Shown here one piece after another: positions 17,600 through 26,677 of a DNA stretch of 64,000 nt; position 1 is the first letter of the stretch; each line of letters starts with the position of its first letter. Origin of the DNA: Sphingomonas_O antarctica (GTDB lineage Bacteria > Pseudomonadota > Alphaproteobacteria > Sphingomonadales > Sphingomonadaceae); assembly GCF_965137005.1 (NCBI RefSeq), contig NZ_CBCRXM010000001.1, positions 1-64,000 of the forward strand, written 5' to 3'. A model generated the notes under the pieces. That model saw only the letters and a program-made list of their open reading frames with translations. It was not told the DNA's origin and made no database searches. The position numbers and the translations under genes were made by a program.

Positions 17600-20458
17600 A
17601 TGTCGTTTCGTGCCGCTCTGCTTGCTTTGTCTCTGTCCACGGCGCTTGTCGCCGTGCCCGCCTTCGCCGTCGAGCCGGCGCCGCTATCCGAACTCGTCAA
17701 ATCGGTGGATATTCCGTACCAGCAATTCACCCTGCCCAACGGGTTGCGCGTACTGGTTCATACGGACCGCAAGGCGCCCCTCGTCCATGTCGGCGTATGG
17801 TATCACATCGGATCGAAGGACGAGCCCGCGGGCAAGACCGGTTTCGCGCATCTGTTCGAACACATCATGTTTTACGGTAGCGAGCACGCGCCGGGCGATT
17901 TCTTCAATTATCTGCAGGACATCGGCGCGACCGACACCAACGGCACGACGTGGTATGACCGCACCAATTATTTCGAGACGGTGCCAACCGGTGCGCTGGA
18001 CCGCGCCATGTTCCTCGAAAGCGACCGCATGGGCTACCTTCTCGGCGGGCTGACCCAGGCGCGGCTCGATGCGCAGCGTGGCGTCGTCCAGAACGAAAAG
18101 CGTCAGGGCGACAATCAGCCGTTCGGCACGGTCGATTACCTCGTCAACGACGTGCTGTTCCCGGTCGGCCATCCCTATCGCCACCAGACCATCGGTTCGA
18201 TGGCGGACTTGAACGCCGCCAGCCTCGCGACGGTGAAGAACTGGTTCTCCTCGCATTACGCGCCGAACAACGCGGTGCTGGTGTTGGCGGGCGATATCGA
18301 CCTGCCGACGGCGAAGGCCAAGGCGAGCAAATGGTTCGGCAGCATCCCCGCCGGTCCCGCCAATATCCATCCCGTCGTGCCGATCCCGACGCTGTCGGCG
18401 AACATCGATAAGGTAATGCACGACCAGGTGCCTTATGCCCGGGTCCAGCGCAGCTGGGTGGTCGAAGGCGTCAACGGGCACGACACCGAGGCGCTCGACG
18501 CCGCGCTGTCGATCCTCGGCGGGCTGTCATCGAGCCGCCTCGACAATGCGCTGGTGCGCGGCGACAAATCCGCTGTCGGGGTCAGCGCGGGGCTGGAGGA
18601 TCACGAAAGCCTGTCGATCGTCACGATCAGCGCGAATGTGAAGCCGGGGCAGGACCCTGCCGCCGTCGCGTCGCATCTCGACGCCATCGTCGCCGACTTC
18701 ATCAAACAGGGCCCGACCGCCGACGAAGTCCGCCGCGTCGCGACCAAGGAAGTCGCGGGACAGATTGCCGGCTACGAAACCGTCGGCGGTTTTTCGGGCA
18801 AGGGGCCGACGCTGGCGCAGGGGCTGCTTTATTCGAACGACCCGGCAAAGTATAAAAAGGACCTGGCGGAGACCGCCGCGCTAACGCCGACACGCGTGCG
18901 CGATGCTGCCGCCAAATGGCTCGGTCGTCCCGCATTCCGCCTGACCGTGCTGCCCGGTGTGCGCGAAGATACGCCCGAAATGCGCGCGATCCGTGGCGAC
19001 GTGGCCCCACCGGCCGGTCGTGGTGCCAGCCATTTCCGCAAGCCGGGCGAATGGCCCGCGACGGTCGTGACCCAGAACGCTGCACCCGACCGCAGCAGCT
19101 TCCCTCCGGTCGGCCAGCTCGCGGCGCTGAGCTTCCCCAGCATCGAGCGCGCCACGCTCGCCAACGGTATCCAGGTGTTCCTCGCCCGCCGGCCGGAAAC
19201 CCCGACGGCGCGCGTTGCGGTCAGCTTCAACGCCGGGACGTCGGCCGATCCCAGGGATGCGGTCGGAACGCAATCGCTGATGCTTGCCTTGATGGATGAG
19301 GGGACGCAGCGGCTCAACTCGATCCAGATCGCCGAGGCGCAGGAACGGCTGGGTGCGACGATTTCGGGCGCCACGACGCTCGATCGCACCAGCATGCAGC
19401 TTTACGCGCTCAAGCCCAATCTCGCGCCGTCGCTCGATCTGCTCGCCGATATTGTCCGCAATCCGGCCTTTGCCGAGGGCGAGTTTCAGCGCCTGCGCGC
19501 GCAACAGCTTTCGGCGGTCGCGGCGACCCTCGCCGACCCGTCGAATGCGGCGCGTTATGTTGCCGGGCCGATCGCGTTCGGTCCCGACCACCCGTATAAT
19601 GTGTGGGGCCGCGGCAATGGCGATCCAGCGGCGTTGGCAAAGCTGACGCGCGACGATGTCGTCCGCTTCCACCACGACTGGATCGTTCCGTCGAACGCGC
19701 AGGTGTTCGTCGTCGGCGATACGACGCTGGCGGAGATCGTGCCGCTGCTCGAAAGCCGGTTCGGCAACTGGCCGATGGATCGCCGGGCTCGTCCGGTAAA
19801 GGATTTGACGGCCGCGGTGCCGGTCAAGGCGTCGCGCATTTATCTGGTCGACAAGCCCGGCGCGCCGCAATCGGTGCTGCGCGGCGTGCTCGCACTGCCG
19901 GTCACCGGTAAAAGCGATCTGGTGCCGCTCGAAAGCGCCAATGACGTGCTGGGCGGCGGGTTCATCAACCGCCTCAACAATGATCTGCGCGAGGAAAAGG
20001 GCTGGTCGTACGGTGCGGGTTCGGCGGTGACGTCGTTCGAAGGGCCGGCGACCTTCCTCGCGGTCGCGCCGGTGCAAACCGACAAGACCGGCGAGTCGCT
20101 CAGCGCGATGATCGCCGATGTGAAGGCGTTTGCCACGACCAGGCCGATCGAGGCCGCCGAACTGGCGCGCAGCGTCAACGGTGCGGTTCGGGCGCTGCCC
20201 GGCGAGTTCGAGACATCGGACGCGGTGCTCGGCGCGCTGCAACAGATCGTCTGGCTGGGACGTGCCGACTATTATTATGTCGGCCTGCCCGCGCGGTATC
20301 GCGCACTCACCACCACGCAGCTCGACGCGGCGTCGCGTGCCGTGATCGACCCGGCGCACATCGCATGGATCGTGGTTGGCGATGCCAAGGTGATCCGCCC
20401 GCAGCTCGAAAAGGTCGGCCTGCCGATCGAGACGGTCGAGTTGCCGAAGACCAACTAA
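17600..20458 (+). CDS. M16-family zinc metallopeptidase (two-domain, pitrilysin-like)
   Basis: A 952-residue exported protein (signal peptide ending ...AFAVEPA) with two tandem M16 units. The first has the inverted zinc motif HLFEH at residues 84-88 and a downstream glutamate in VVQNEKRQGDN; the second unit (from about residue 515, LSFPSIERATLANG) has LMLALMDEGT in place of HxxEH and is thus non-catalytic, as usual. Likely a periplasmic processing or degrading peptidase. GAGG lies nine bases before the ATG. Confidence 0.93.
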   Translation: MSFRAALLALSLSTALVAVPAFAVEPAPLSELVKSVDIPYQQFTLPNGLRVLVHTDRKAPLVHVGVWYHIGSKDEPAGKTGFAHLFEHIMFYGSEHAPGDFFNYLQDIGATDTNGTTWYDRTNYFETVPTGALDRAMFLESDRMGYLLGGLTQARLDAQRGVVQNEKRQGDNQPFGTVDYLVNDVLFPVGHPYRHQTIGSMADLNAASLATVKNWFSSHYAPNNAVLVLAGDIDLPTAKAKASKWFGSIPAGPANIHPVVPIPTLSANIDKVMHDQVPYARVQRSWVVEGVNGHDTEALDAALSILGGLSSSRLDNALVRGDKSAVGVSAGLEDHESLSIVTISANVKPGQDPAAVASHLDAIVADFIKQGPTADEVRRVATKEVAGQIAGYETVGGFSGKGPTLAQGLLYSNDPAKYKKDLAETAALTPTRVRDAAAKWLGRPAFRLTVLPGVREDTPEMRAIRGDVAPPAGRGASHFRKPGEWPATVVTQNAAPDRSSFPPVGQLAALSFPSIERATLANGIQVFLARRPETPTARVAVSFNAGTSADPRDAVGTQSLMLALMDEGTQRLNSIQIAEAQERLGATISGATTLDRTSMQLYALKPNLAPSLDLLADIVRNPAFAEGEFQRLRAQQLSAVAATLADPSNAARYVAGPIAFGPDHPYNVWGRGNGDPAALAKLTRDDVVRFHHDWIVPSNAQVFVVGDTTLAEIVPLLESRFGNWPMDRRARPVKDLTAAVPVKASRIYLVDKPGAPQSVLRGVLALPVTGKSDLVPLESANDVLGGGFINRLNNDLREEKGWSYGAGSAVTSFEGPATFLAVAPVQTDKTGESLSAMIADVKAFATTRPIEAAELARSVNGAVRALPGEFETSDAVLGALQQIVWLGRADYYYVGLPARYRALTTTQLDAASRAVIDPAHIAWIVVGDAKVIRPQLEKVGLPIETVELPKTN

Positions 20459-20493
20459 CTGCTAACATCCTTGTGAATAACGGAGAGAGAATC

Positions 20494-20802
20494 ATGCCGA
20501 ACGTTGCGGGCAAATGGGATTGCGTGGTCAATTCGCCGCTGGGCGAGCAAAAATCGGTGCTGACCGTCAACGACAATGGCGACGGCACCTGGTCGGGCGA
20601 CAATACCGGCACGATGGGCGGCCTGAGCTGCGACAATGGCAAGGTCGACGGCAACAAGATCACCTGGACGATGGACATGAAGGTGCCGATGCCGATGACG
20701 CTCGAATGCGATGCGACGATCGACGGCGACACGCTGACCGGCGGCGTCAAGGCCGGCGCGTTCGGCACCAGCCCGATGAAGGGCACACGCGTCTCTGGCT
20801 AA
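20494..20802 (+). CDS. Small soluble protein of unknown function
   Basis: A 102-residue protein with no signal peptide, rich in Gly, Asp, Thr and alternating hydrophobic residues, which suggests a small beta-barrel or sandwich (MPNVAGKWDCVV start, repeated NGDGTW/DGDTLTG turns). GGAGAGAG sits before the ATG. No family is named with confidence. It is followed without a gap by the GNAT gene. Confidence 0.75.
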   Translation: MPNVAGKWDCVVNSPLGEQKSVLTVNDNGDGTWSGDNTGTMGGLSCDNGKVDGNKITWTMDMKVPMPMTLECDATIDGDTLTGGVKAGAFGTSPMKGTRVSG

Positions 20803-21340
20803 GTTTGACGGCCAGCCCACGCTCGACGGCGAAACCATCCTTCTCCGGCCAACGGAGCCAGAGGATTGGGACGCGTTGTTTGCCGTCGCCAGCGATCCGC
20901 AGATCTGGGCGAAGCATCCCGCTTGGGACCGCTTCAAGGAGCCGGTGTTTCGCGCCTATTTCGACGATGCGCTGGCGTCGCGCGGCGGGCTGACGGTCGT
21001 CGATAAGGCGTCGGGCCGCGTCATCGGTGCGTCGCGCTATGCCGCCTTTCCAGAACTGGACGAGGTCGAGATCGGCTGGACGTTTCTGTCTCGCGATTTT
21101 TGGGGCGGAGCGGTCAACCGGCAGATGAAGCGGCTGATGCTTGCCTACGCGCTGGTAGCGTTTCCGCGTGTGGTGTTCCGGGTAGGAGAAAACAACGTCA
21201 TCTCATGCCGCGCGATGGAAAAGATCGGCGGTCGGCTGACCGATCGAACCGAGAGCATCGTTCGCGGCGGAAAGCCGGTCGTGCATGTGCTTTACGAAAT
21301 CGACCGCACTGGCTTTACTGCTGGACCGCTCAACACATAA
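20795..21340 (+). CDS. GNAT N-acetyltransferase, apparent CTG start
   Basis: Read from CTG at 20795 the protein is 181 residues and begins like a RimJ-type GNAT (AKFDGQPTLDGETILLRP), followed by EIGWTFLSRDFWG and FRVGENNVISCRAMEKIGG. No ATG, GTG or TTG exists between the in-frame stop at 20777-20779 and a TTG at 20876, and starting there would remove the first beta strand. The CTG overlaps the stop of the preceding gene by eight bases, which suggests coupled translation. Substrate unknown. Confidence 0.82.
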   Translation: MAKFDGQPTLDGETILLRPTEPEDWDALFAVASDPQIWAKHPAWDRFKEPVFRAYFDDALASRGGLTVVDKASGRVIGASRYAAFPELDEVEIGWTFLSRDFWGGAVNRQMKRLMLAYALVAFPRVVFRVGENNVISCRAMEKIGGRLTDRTESIVRGGKPVVHVLYEIDRTGFTAGPLNT

Positions 21341-21376
21341 AAAAGGGCGCGACCGGCGGTCGCGCCCTTTTCTAAA
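21336..21376. terminator. Bidirectional terminator
   Basis: The stem AAGGGCGCGACC/GGTCGCGCCCTT has an A tract on one side and T tract on the other. It serves both the GNAT gene and the convergent PEP-CTERM gene. Confidence 0.9.
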
Positions 21377-21392
21377 ATCGAGAGATGAACGC

Positions 21393-22088
21393 TTAGGCGG
21401 CTACGAGCGTCGCGCGGCGGCGGCGCATCGCACCACCGACAAAGCCGAAGCCACCGATCATGAGGGCCCACTGCGCAGGTTCAGGAACCGCAGTCACGCC
21501 GAAGGTCAATGCCGTGGTGTCGCCACCATAGTTGCCGTTGGCATCGACGATCGCGCCGAACTGTTGACCCGCCGCCAGAACGACCTGACCTGAAAGGGTC
21601 GTCGCCGAGGTGTAGCCCGGAAGAACCTGACGCGAACCAAGCGTCGCAACGTTGGCGACGGACGTGAAATCCGTGACACCGACGCCGTTCACCGAATCCG
21701 TGCCGATCGCCTTGAGCTTGATCGTATAAGCGTATTTGCCGGCAGTCGTCGCGCGAAACGCCGCGAACGTGTCGAGGCTGTTCGACGGATGCATCGCCAA
21801 GGTCGTGCCGTCATAGTCGACCGTGCTGTAGCTGCCGCCCTTGACGACACCCGGGATCACACCGTCCGGCGAGGCCGACGAGTAAAGGCAGGTGCCGCCC
21901 GGAAGGAAGCAGCCGCCCGTCGCGGTGACGTTGTAGTCGCTAAGCGCCGTTCCGCTGGCCGAGCCATAATAGAACCCACCGGTGCCGTTCGTGCCGTTGA
22001 ACACGGTGAACGCATCGACCGCCAGAGCCGGCGAAGCGGCGAGCGCCGCCGAAGCAACAACAACACTCGTCAAAAACTTGATCATCAT
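21393..22088 (-). CDS. PEPxxWA-CTERM sorting-domain protein
   Basis: A 231-residue exported protein: signal peptide (MMIKFLTSVVVASAALAASPALA), a Gly/Ser/Thr/Asn-rich beta domain with a likely disulfide (CFLPGGTC), and the C-terminal sorting tag VPEPAQWALMIGGFGFVGGAMRRRR (motif, transmembrane segment, basic cluster). By family, the tag is recognised by an exosortase; none is in this window. GAGGA precedes the ATG pair. Confidence 0.93.
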   Translation of the reverse strand: MMIKFLTSVVVASAALAASPALAVDAFTVFNGTNGTGGFYYGSASGTALSDYNVTATGGCFLPGGTCLYSSASPDGVIPGVVKGGSYSTVDYDGTTLAMHPSNSLDTFAAFRATTAGKYAYTIKLKAIGTDSVNGVGVTDFTSVANVATLGSRQVLPGYTSATTLSGQVVLAAGQQFGAIVDANGNYGGDTTALTFGVTAVPEPAQWALMIGGFGFVGGAMRRRRATLVAA

Positions 22089-22188
22089 CGAATCCTCGAA
22101 AGTCGATTGCATTTGTAAACGCATTGCTAACCAGCGGCAAGCGGCATGTTGCGGCGCGGCATGATTATTTTGTCCCGAAAAGCGACAC

Positions 22189-23247
22189 TTAAATCAGTCG
22201 CGTGACATGCCCCATCTTGCGTCCGGCGCGCACCGCCTTGCCGTAAAGGTGCAGATGCGCGCCACTTTCGGCCAGATAATCCGGCCAACGCAGTGCGTCG
22301 TCACCGATCAGGTTGGTCATCGTCGCGCCCGATCGGGTGAGCGCGGTCGAGCCGAGTGGCAGGCCGCAAATCGCCCGGATGTGATTCTCGAACTGCGAGG
22401 TTTCGGCCCCTTCGATCGTCCAATGCCCGCTATTATGCACCCGCGGCGCCATTTCATTGAAAACCGCGCCGTCGGCGGTGGCGAAGAATTCGACCGACAC
22501 CACGCCTATGTAGTCAAGCGCGTCGGCAATCCGTTCGGCGGTCGCGCGCGCCTCGGGCAGGCAAGCGATGATATCCGCATGGGCAGGCACGGTCGAAGTG
22601 TCGAGAATGCCGTCGCGATGCCGGTTTTCGGCGGCGTCCCAATGGACGATCGACCCGTCGGCCCCGCGCGCGAGGATCACCGAAAATTCGCGCTCGAAGG
22701 CGACAAAGCCTTCAAGGATTGCGGGCTGCCCACCAATCGTCCGCCATGCGGCATCGGCATCGGCGGCGGTCTGCAATCGCGCCTGACCCTTGCCGTCATA
22801 GCCGAAGCGCACGGTCTTGAGGATCGCAGGGGTGCCTACCGCCGCTAGCGCCGCATTCAGTCGCTCGCGGCTGCCGGCCTCTGCCCATGCGGCTGTTCGA
22901 GCGCCCTGGGCGGCGGCAAAACGCTTTTCCACGATGCGGTCCTGCGCCGTCCTCAGCGCGACCAGCGGCGGGTAGAGCGGCACGGCGGCCGCGACCGCCT
23001 CCAATGGATCGGCGGCAACATTTTCGAATTCATACGTCGCGACATCCACGCTGGCGGCAAACGCAGCGAGCTTGTCGCGGTCGTCATAGCGGCCCTGGGT
23101 CCAGGCGGCGGAAACTTCCGTTGCCGGGCCGGACGCCTCCGGGCTGTAAACGTGGCAGCGATAACCGAGTTGCGCGGCAGCCATCGCCAGCATCCGGCCG
23201 AGCTGGCCGCCGCCGATGATCCCGATCATGCCGCCCGGTTCGATCAT
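22189..23247 (-). CDS. purK: 5-(carboxyamino)imidazole ribonucleotide synthase
   Basis: A 352-residue ATP-grasp enzyme that carboxylates AIR in purine synthesis. It has IGIIGGGQLGRMLA, the ATP-grasp segments ILKTVRFGYDGKGQ and EREFSVI, and FNEMAPRVHNSGHWT. The ATG at 23247 gives MIEPGGMIGIIGG; the ATG at 23229 is an alternative. It lies 13 bp after purE, which makes the next substrate. Confidence 0.96.
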   Translation of the reverse strand: MIEPGGMIGIIGGGQLGRMLAMAAAQLGYRCHVYSPEASGPATEVSAAWTQGRYDDRDKLAAFAASVDVATYEFENVAADPLEAVAAAVPLYPPLVALRTAQDRIVEKRFAAAQGARTAAWAEAGSRERLNAALAAVGTPAILKTVRFGYDGKGQARLQTAADADAAWRTIGGQPAILEGFVAFEREFSVILARGADGSIVHWDAAENRHRDGILDTSTVPAHADIIACLPEARATAERIADALDYIGVVSVEFFATADGAVFNEMAPRVHNSGHWTIEGAETSQFENHIRAICGLPLGSTALTRSGATMTNLIGDDALRWPDYLAESGAHLHLYGKAVRAGRKMGHVTRLI

Positions 23248-23260
23248 TATTCGGCCAAAA

Positions 23261-23743
23261 TCACTCGGGGTTCTCGGCCACGCTTTCGGTCTGCGCCGCG
23301 CGCCAATCAGCCAGCCGCCCCGCCAAGGCTTCATCCGATAGCGCCAAAATCGCCGCGGCCAGCAACCCGGCGTTGATCGCGCCCGGCTTGCCGATCGCCA
23401 GCGTGCCCACGGGAATGCCGCCGGGCATCTGCGCGATCGACAGCAAGCTATCCATGCCCTTGAGCGCCTTCGACTCTACCGGCACGCCGAGGACTGGTAG
23501 CGCCGTCATGCTCGCCGCCATGCCGGAGAGATGCGCCGCGCCGCCCGCGCCGGCCACGATCACCTTCAGCCCGCGTTCAGCGGCGCCGGTCGCATAATCG
23601 TAAAGACGCTGAGGAGTACGATGCGCCGACACGATTTTGGCCTCGAACGTCACATCGAGCGCGGTCAGTATGTCCGCGCAGGCCTGCATCGTCTCCCAAT
23701 CGGAGCGGCTGCCCATGATGATGCCGACCAGTGGTTGCGCCAT
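23261..23743 (-). CDS. purE: 5-(carboxyamino)imidazole ribonucleotide mutase
   Basis: A 160-residue class I PurE with the signature VGIIMGSRSDWETM, the catalytic SAHRTP and the AGGAAHLSGM loop. Converts N5-CAIR to CAIR. AGGGAG is five bases before the ATG; a GTG two codons upstream is less likely. It is first of the purEK pair. Confidence 0.97.
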   Translation of the reverse strand: MAQPLVGIIMGSRSDWETMQACADILTALDVTFEAKIVSAHRTPQRLYDYATGAAERGLKVIVAGAGGAAHLSGMAASMTALPVLGVPVESKALKGMDSLLSIAQMPGGIPVGTLAIGKPGAINAGLLAAAILALSDEALAGRLADWRAAQTESVAENPE

Positions 23744-23837
23744 CGGCACTCCCTAATCGGCACAGTTCGTCGCGGCAATGCGGCATTGCGGCGACAATCT
23801 TCGCCCTTTAACGGAGCCGCCGGGGGATTATCGAGTT

Positions 23838-24431
23838 ATGGCTGGGATGTTGCGTGACGTGGCACAGTCGCTTGCGCGACCATTGACCGATGCTGGTCGC
23901 CTGCGCGCGCAGTTGGCGCATGCCGAGGCGCGCATCGCCGAGTTGGAGCGGCTGGCCGACACCGACCCGCTAACCGAACTCCCCAACCGCCGCCCGTTCA
24001 TGCGGGCCATCGCGCGATCGATCCGGCATCTGGAACGGCACGGCACCCCGGCGGCGATACTGTTCATCGATGTCGATGGCCTAAAAGCGATCAACGATCT
24101 TTACGGCCATCTCAGCGGCGACGCGGCACTGCTGCACATCGCGCGCGTCCTTCAGCGTGAAGTGCGCGCGTCGGACGTGGTATCGCGCATCGGCGGTGAC
24201 GAATTCGGGCTGGTGCTCGATCATGTCAACGAAGAGGCGGCACGCGCCAAGGCTACGGCGCTGTCGGCGGCGGTCAGCGATGCGCCCGTCCGGTTCGGCG
24301 ACGCGGCGATCAGCGTGAAGCTGTCGATCGGCGTCGCGACGGTGATGCAGGGCGACACCACCGAACATGCGCTGCGCCGCGCCGACGACGAAATGTATGT
24401 CGCCAAACGCGCTCAGCGCTCGGACAAATAG
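23838..24431 (+). CDS. Soluble diguanylate cyclase (GGDEF)
   Basis: A 197-residue protein with a short N-terminal coiled coil (RLRAQLAHAEARIAELERLADTD) and a complete GGDEF domain. The active site is RIGGDEFGLVLD and the inhibitory RxxD motif is present (RASD, five residues ahead). It lacks a sensor domain, so it may dimerise through the coiled coil. The start is uncertain because the ribosome site is weak; ATGs at 23838 and 23847 are both possible. Its 3' end overlaps gpmA by 19 bp on the other strand. Confidence 0.9.
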   Translation: MAGMLRDVAQSLARPLTDAGRLRAQLAHAEARIAELERLADTDPLTELPNRRPFMRAIARSIRHLERHGTPAAILFIDVDGLKAINDLYGHLSGDAALLHIARVLQREVRASDVVSRIGGDEFGLVLDHVNEEAARAKATALSAAVSDAPVRFGDAAISVKLSIGVATVMQGDTTEHALRRADDEMYVAKRAQRSDK

Positions 24432-25099
24432 AACCGCTCGCGCTCGCGCAGATTGTCGTCGAGTTCGTAGACGAGAGGCTGTCCAGTCGGGATTTCGAGG
24501 CCGGTGATGTCCGCGTCGGCAATCCCCGACAAATGCTTGACCAAAGCGCGCAGCGAGTTGCCGTGCGCTGCGATCAGGACGCGTTTACCGTCGCGCAGTT
24601 GCGGCGCGATCTTGGCGTCGAAATAAGGCAGGACGCGCGCGATGGTGTCCTTTAGACTCTCGGTCTGCGGGATCGGCACACCCTTGTAACGAACATCCTG
24701 AGCCAGATCCCACGCGGAACCTTCCTCGGGCGGCGGCGGCGGGACGTCGAAGCTGCGGCGCCACAATTTGACCTGGTCGTCGCCATGTTTCGCGGCAGTC
24801 TCGGCCTTGTTCAGGCCGGTCAGCCCGCCATAGGATCGCTCGTTCAGCCGCCAGTCCTTCTCGACCGGCAACCACAGCCGCCCCATCGCTTCCAGCGCCA
24901 GGTTGCAAGTCTTGATCGCGCGGCTCTGGAAACTGGTGAAGCACTGGTCGAAATCATACCCCTTGTCGCGCAGGTTCTCACCCGCCGCCCAGGCTTCCGT
25001 CACACCCTGTTCGGTCAGATCGACGTCCCACCAGCCGGTGAATCGGTTTTCGAGATTCCAGGCCGACTGGCCGTGGCGAAGCAGGACGAGCGTGGGCAT
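24413..25099 (-). CDS. gpmA: 2,3-bisphosphoglycerate-dependent phosphoglycerate mutase
   Basis: A 228-residue histidine phosphatase-fold mutase of glycolysis. It has the phospho-histidine LLRHGQSAWN (His9), TGWWDVDLTEQG, the catalytic NERSYGGLTGLNK and the second histidine in IAAHGNSLRAL, all matching the dPGM family. The N-terminus MPTLVLLRHG leaves little doubt about the start. Confidence 0.97.
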   Translation of the reverse strand: MPTLVLLRHGQSAWNLENRFTGWWDVDLTEQGVTEAWAAGENLRDKGYDFDQCFTSFQSRAIKTCNLALEAMGRLWLPVEKDWRLNERSYGGLTGLNKAETAAKHGDDQVKLWRRSFDVPPPPPEEGSAWDLAQDVRYKGVPIPQTESLKDTIARVLPYFDAKIAPQLRDGKRVLIAAHGNSLRALVKHLSGIADADITGLEIPTGQPLVYELDDNLRERERFYLSER

Positions 25100-25106
25100 G
25101 GGTTTC

Positions 25107-25562
25107 CTAGAGTTCCAAAGTCATGAAACGGTTGTGTTCGCTGGGCGGGTAGCCGCCGAATGGGTCGCAGTCCACGAAGCCGTAGAGTTCGTACATCGCG
25201 TTGGCCGGGTCGAACATCGGCGCGGTGCCGGTCTCGAGGCTCAGGCGCCTGAACCCCGACGACTGCGCTTCGGCGGCGAGGTAGCCGAGGATCGTGCGCG
25301 CGACGCCCTGGCGGAGGTGATCGGGATGCGTGCGCATCGATTTGAGTTCGGCGTGAGTGTCGTCGAGGTGCCGCAACGCTGCCACACCGAGAAGTTCGTC
25401 GTCGTCCCATACGGAGAAGAACCGAATGCCCGGCGCGCTGAGTGCCGCTGAGTCCATCGCATGGGCATTGTCGGTCGGCGTCGAGGCGTGCGCTTCGGTG
25501 CGGTGATAATGCAGCAAGGCCTCGACCTGCGGGTCGCCCAGGCCGCCCTCCCGAACCTGCAT
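25107..25562 (-). CDS. GNAT N-acetyltransferase
   Basis: A 151-residue GNAT. The acetyl-CoA pyrophosphate loop reads HLRQGVARTILGYL, preceded by ELKSMRTHPD, and it ends YELYGFVDCDPFGGY, the usual arrangement for small-molecule or amino-acid acetyltransferases. The chosen ATG overlaps the M14 carboxypeptidase stop by one base, making it the third gene of that operon. Confidence 0.88.
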   Translation of the reverse strand: MQVREGGLGDPQVEALLHYHRTEAHASTPTDNAHAMDSAALSAPGIRFFSVWDDDELLGVAALRHLDDTHAELKSMRTHPDHLRQGVARTILGYLAAEAQSSGFRRLSLETGTAPMFDPANAMYELYGFVDCDPFGGYPPSEHNRFMTLEL

Positions 25563-26677
25563 CACAGCTGGTCGATAATGCCGGCGAGCGTCTTCAGGCA
25601 ATCGACCGCCAGTCGCTTGGAACGGTCGGGCGACCAGCCTTCGACCGGATCAGGAGCGTCCTGGTTATCCTTGAACGGCATCTCCAACGTCATGCTGACC
25701 GCGCCGAAGCGTTCGGCGAGCTGGTTGGTCGACATCGTCATATTGGCCTTGCCCTGACCCGCTTTGGGATAGCCGTATTTGGTCTGAAAATCCTCGGTCC
25801 GCGCTTCGAGTGCGCCGATGAACGCGTCGTAATTGCGAACCTGCTTTTGGGTCAGCGACGGCACCCCGTCGAAACCCGCCATGAACACGTAGGGGATCGC
25901 CTCGTCGCCATGCACGTCCATCGCGAAATCGACGCCCGTTTGATCCATCGCCGCGCGGGCGAGGAAAACTTCGGGGCTGCCGTCCATCGTCGGATCGGCC
26001 CATTCGCGATTGAGATTCTTGCCCGCGGCGTTTGTCCGCAAATGCCCCCGCGCCGATCCGTCGGGGTTCATGTTGGGCACGATGTGGAGCGTCGCGGCCT
26101 CGCGCAGTTTCTGCGCCGCAGGATCGTCCGAGATGAGAAACTCGAGCGCGCCTTCCATCCACCATTCGGCCATACTCTCACCGGGGTGCTGTCGGGCGTA
26201 AAGCCAGACACTCTTTCCGCCGGTGCCGATTTGCAACAAATCGAGCGGACGCCCGTCGAGCGTTTGACCGAGCATGCGATGTGCAGCGAGGTCGTTGCCC
26301 GCGATACGCTCGACCAGCGCCTGGTGTCGCGCGCTCGAATATGGCGCGAAATAGGCGAACCACACGCTGTCACCCGCGGGCGTGTGGCGGATCGTCAGAG
26401 TGCCATTGGCATAGCTGGTGTCGGTCCGCCGCCACGCCGCATCGTCGTCACTGACGCAGGCGCGGTAATCGGGCCAGCCGAGCGGATAGGCCGCACCCGC
26501 ACAATTCATAATGTCGAGTTCGAGTGACTGTCCCGCTGCGCCGTCCACACGGAAATAAAACCACTGATAGAAATCGGACAGATGGTCATTGCGGATCGTC
26601 AGTTCGGCTCGAGGGCCGTCCAGCGACTCGACTTCGATATTGCCGGCATCGAAGTCGGCCGAAATGGTGATGGTCAT
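25562..26677 (-). CDS. M14 carboxypeptidase of the cytosolic carboxypeptidase (CCP-like) type
   Basis: A 371-residue protein with the CCP-type N-terminal beta domain (about residues 1-115) before the zinc carboxypeptidase domain. Zinc ligands are His164 and Glu167 (QHPGES) and His256 (DVHGDE); NLNREW supplies the substrate-binding Asn/Arg and Glu332 (TLEMPF) is the catalytic base. No signal peptide, so it acts in the cytoplasm. Eukaryotic relatives trim glutamate tails; the bacterial substrate is unknown. ATGA overlap with the DUF4136 gene. Confidence 0.92.
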   Translation of the reverse strand: MTITISADFDAGNIEVESLDGPRAELTIRNDHLSDFYQWFYFRVDGAAGQSLELDIMNCAGAAYPLGWPDYRACVSDDDAAWRRTDTSYANGTLTIRHTPAGDSVWFAYFAPYSSARHQALVERIAGNDLAAHRMLGQTLDGRPLDLLQIGTGGKSVWLYARQHPGESMAEWWMEGALEFLISDDPAAQKLREAATLHIVPNMNPDGSARGHLRTNAAGKNLNREWADPTMDGSPEVFLARAAMDQTGVDFAMDVHGDEAIPYVFMAGFDGVPSLTQKQVRNYDAFIGALEARTEDFQTKYGYPKAGQGKANMTMSTNQLAERFGAVSMTLEMPFKDNQDAPDPVEGWSPDRSKRLAVDCLKTLAGIIDQL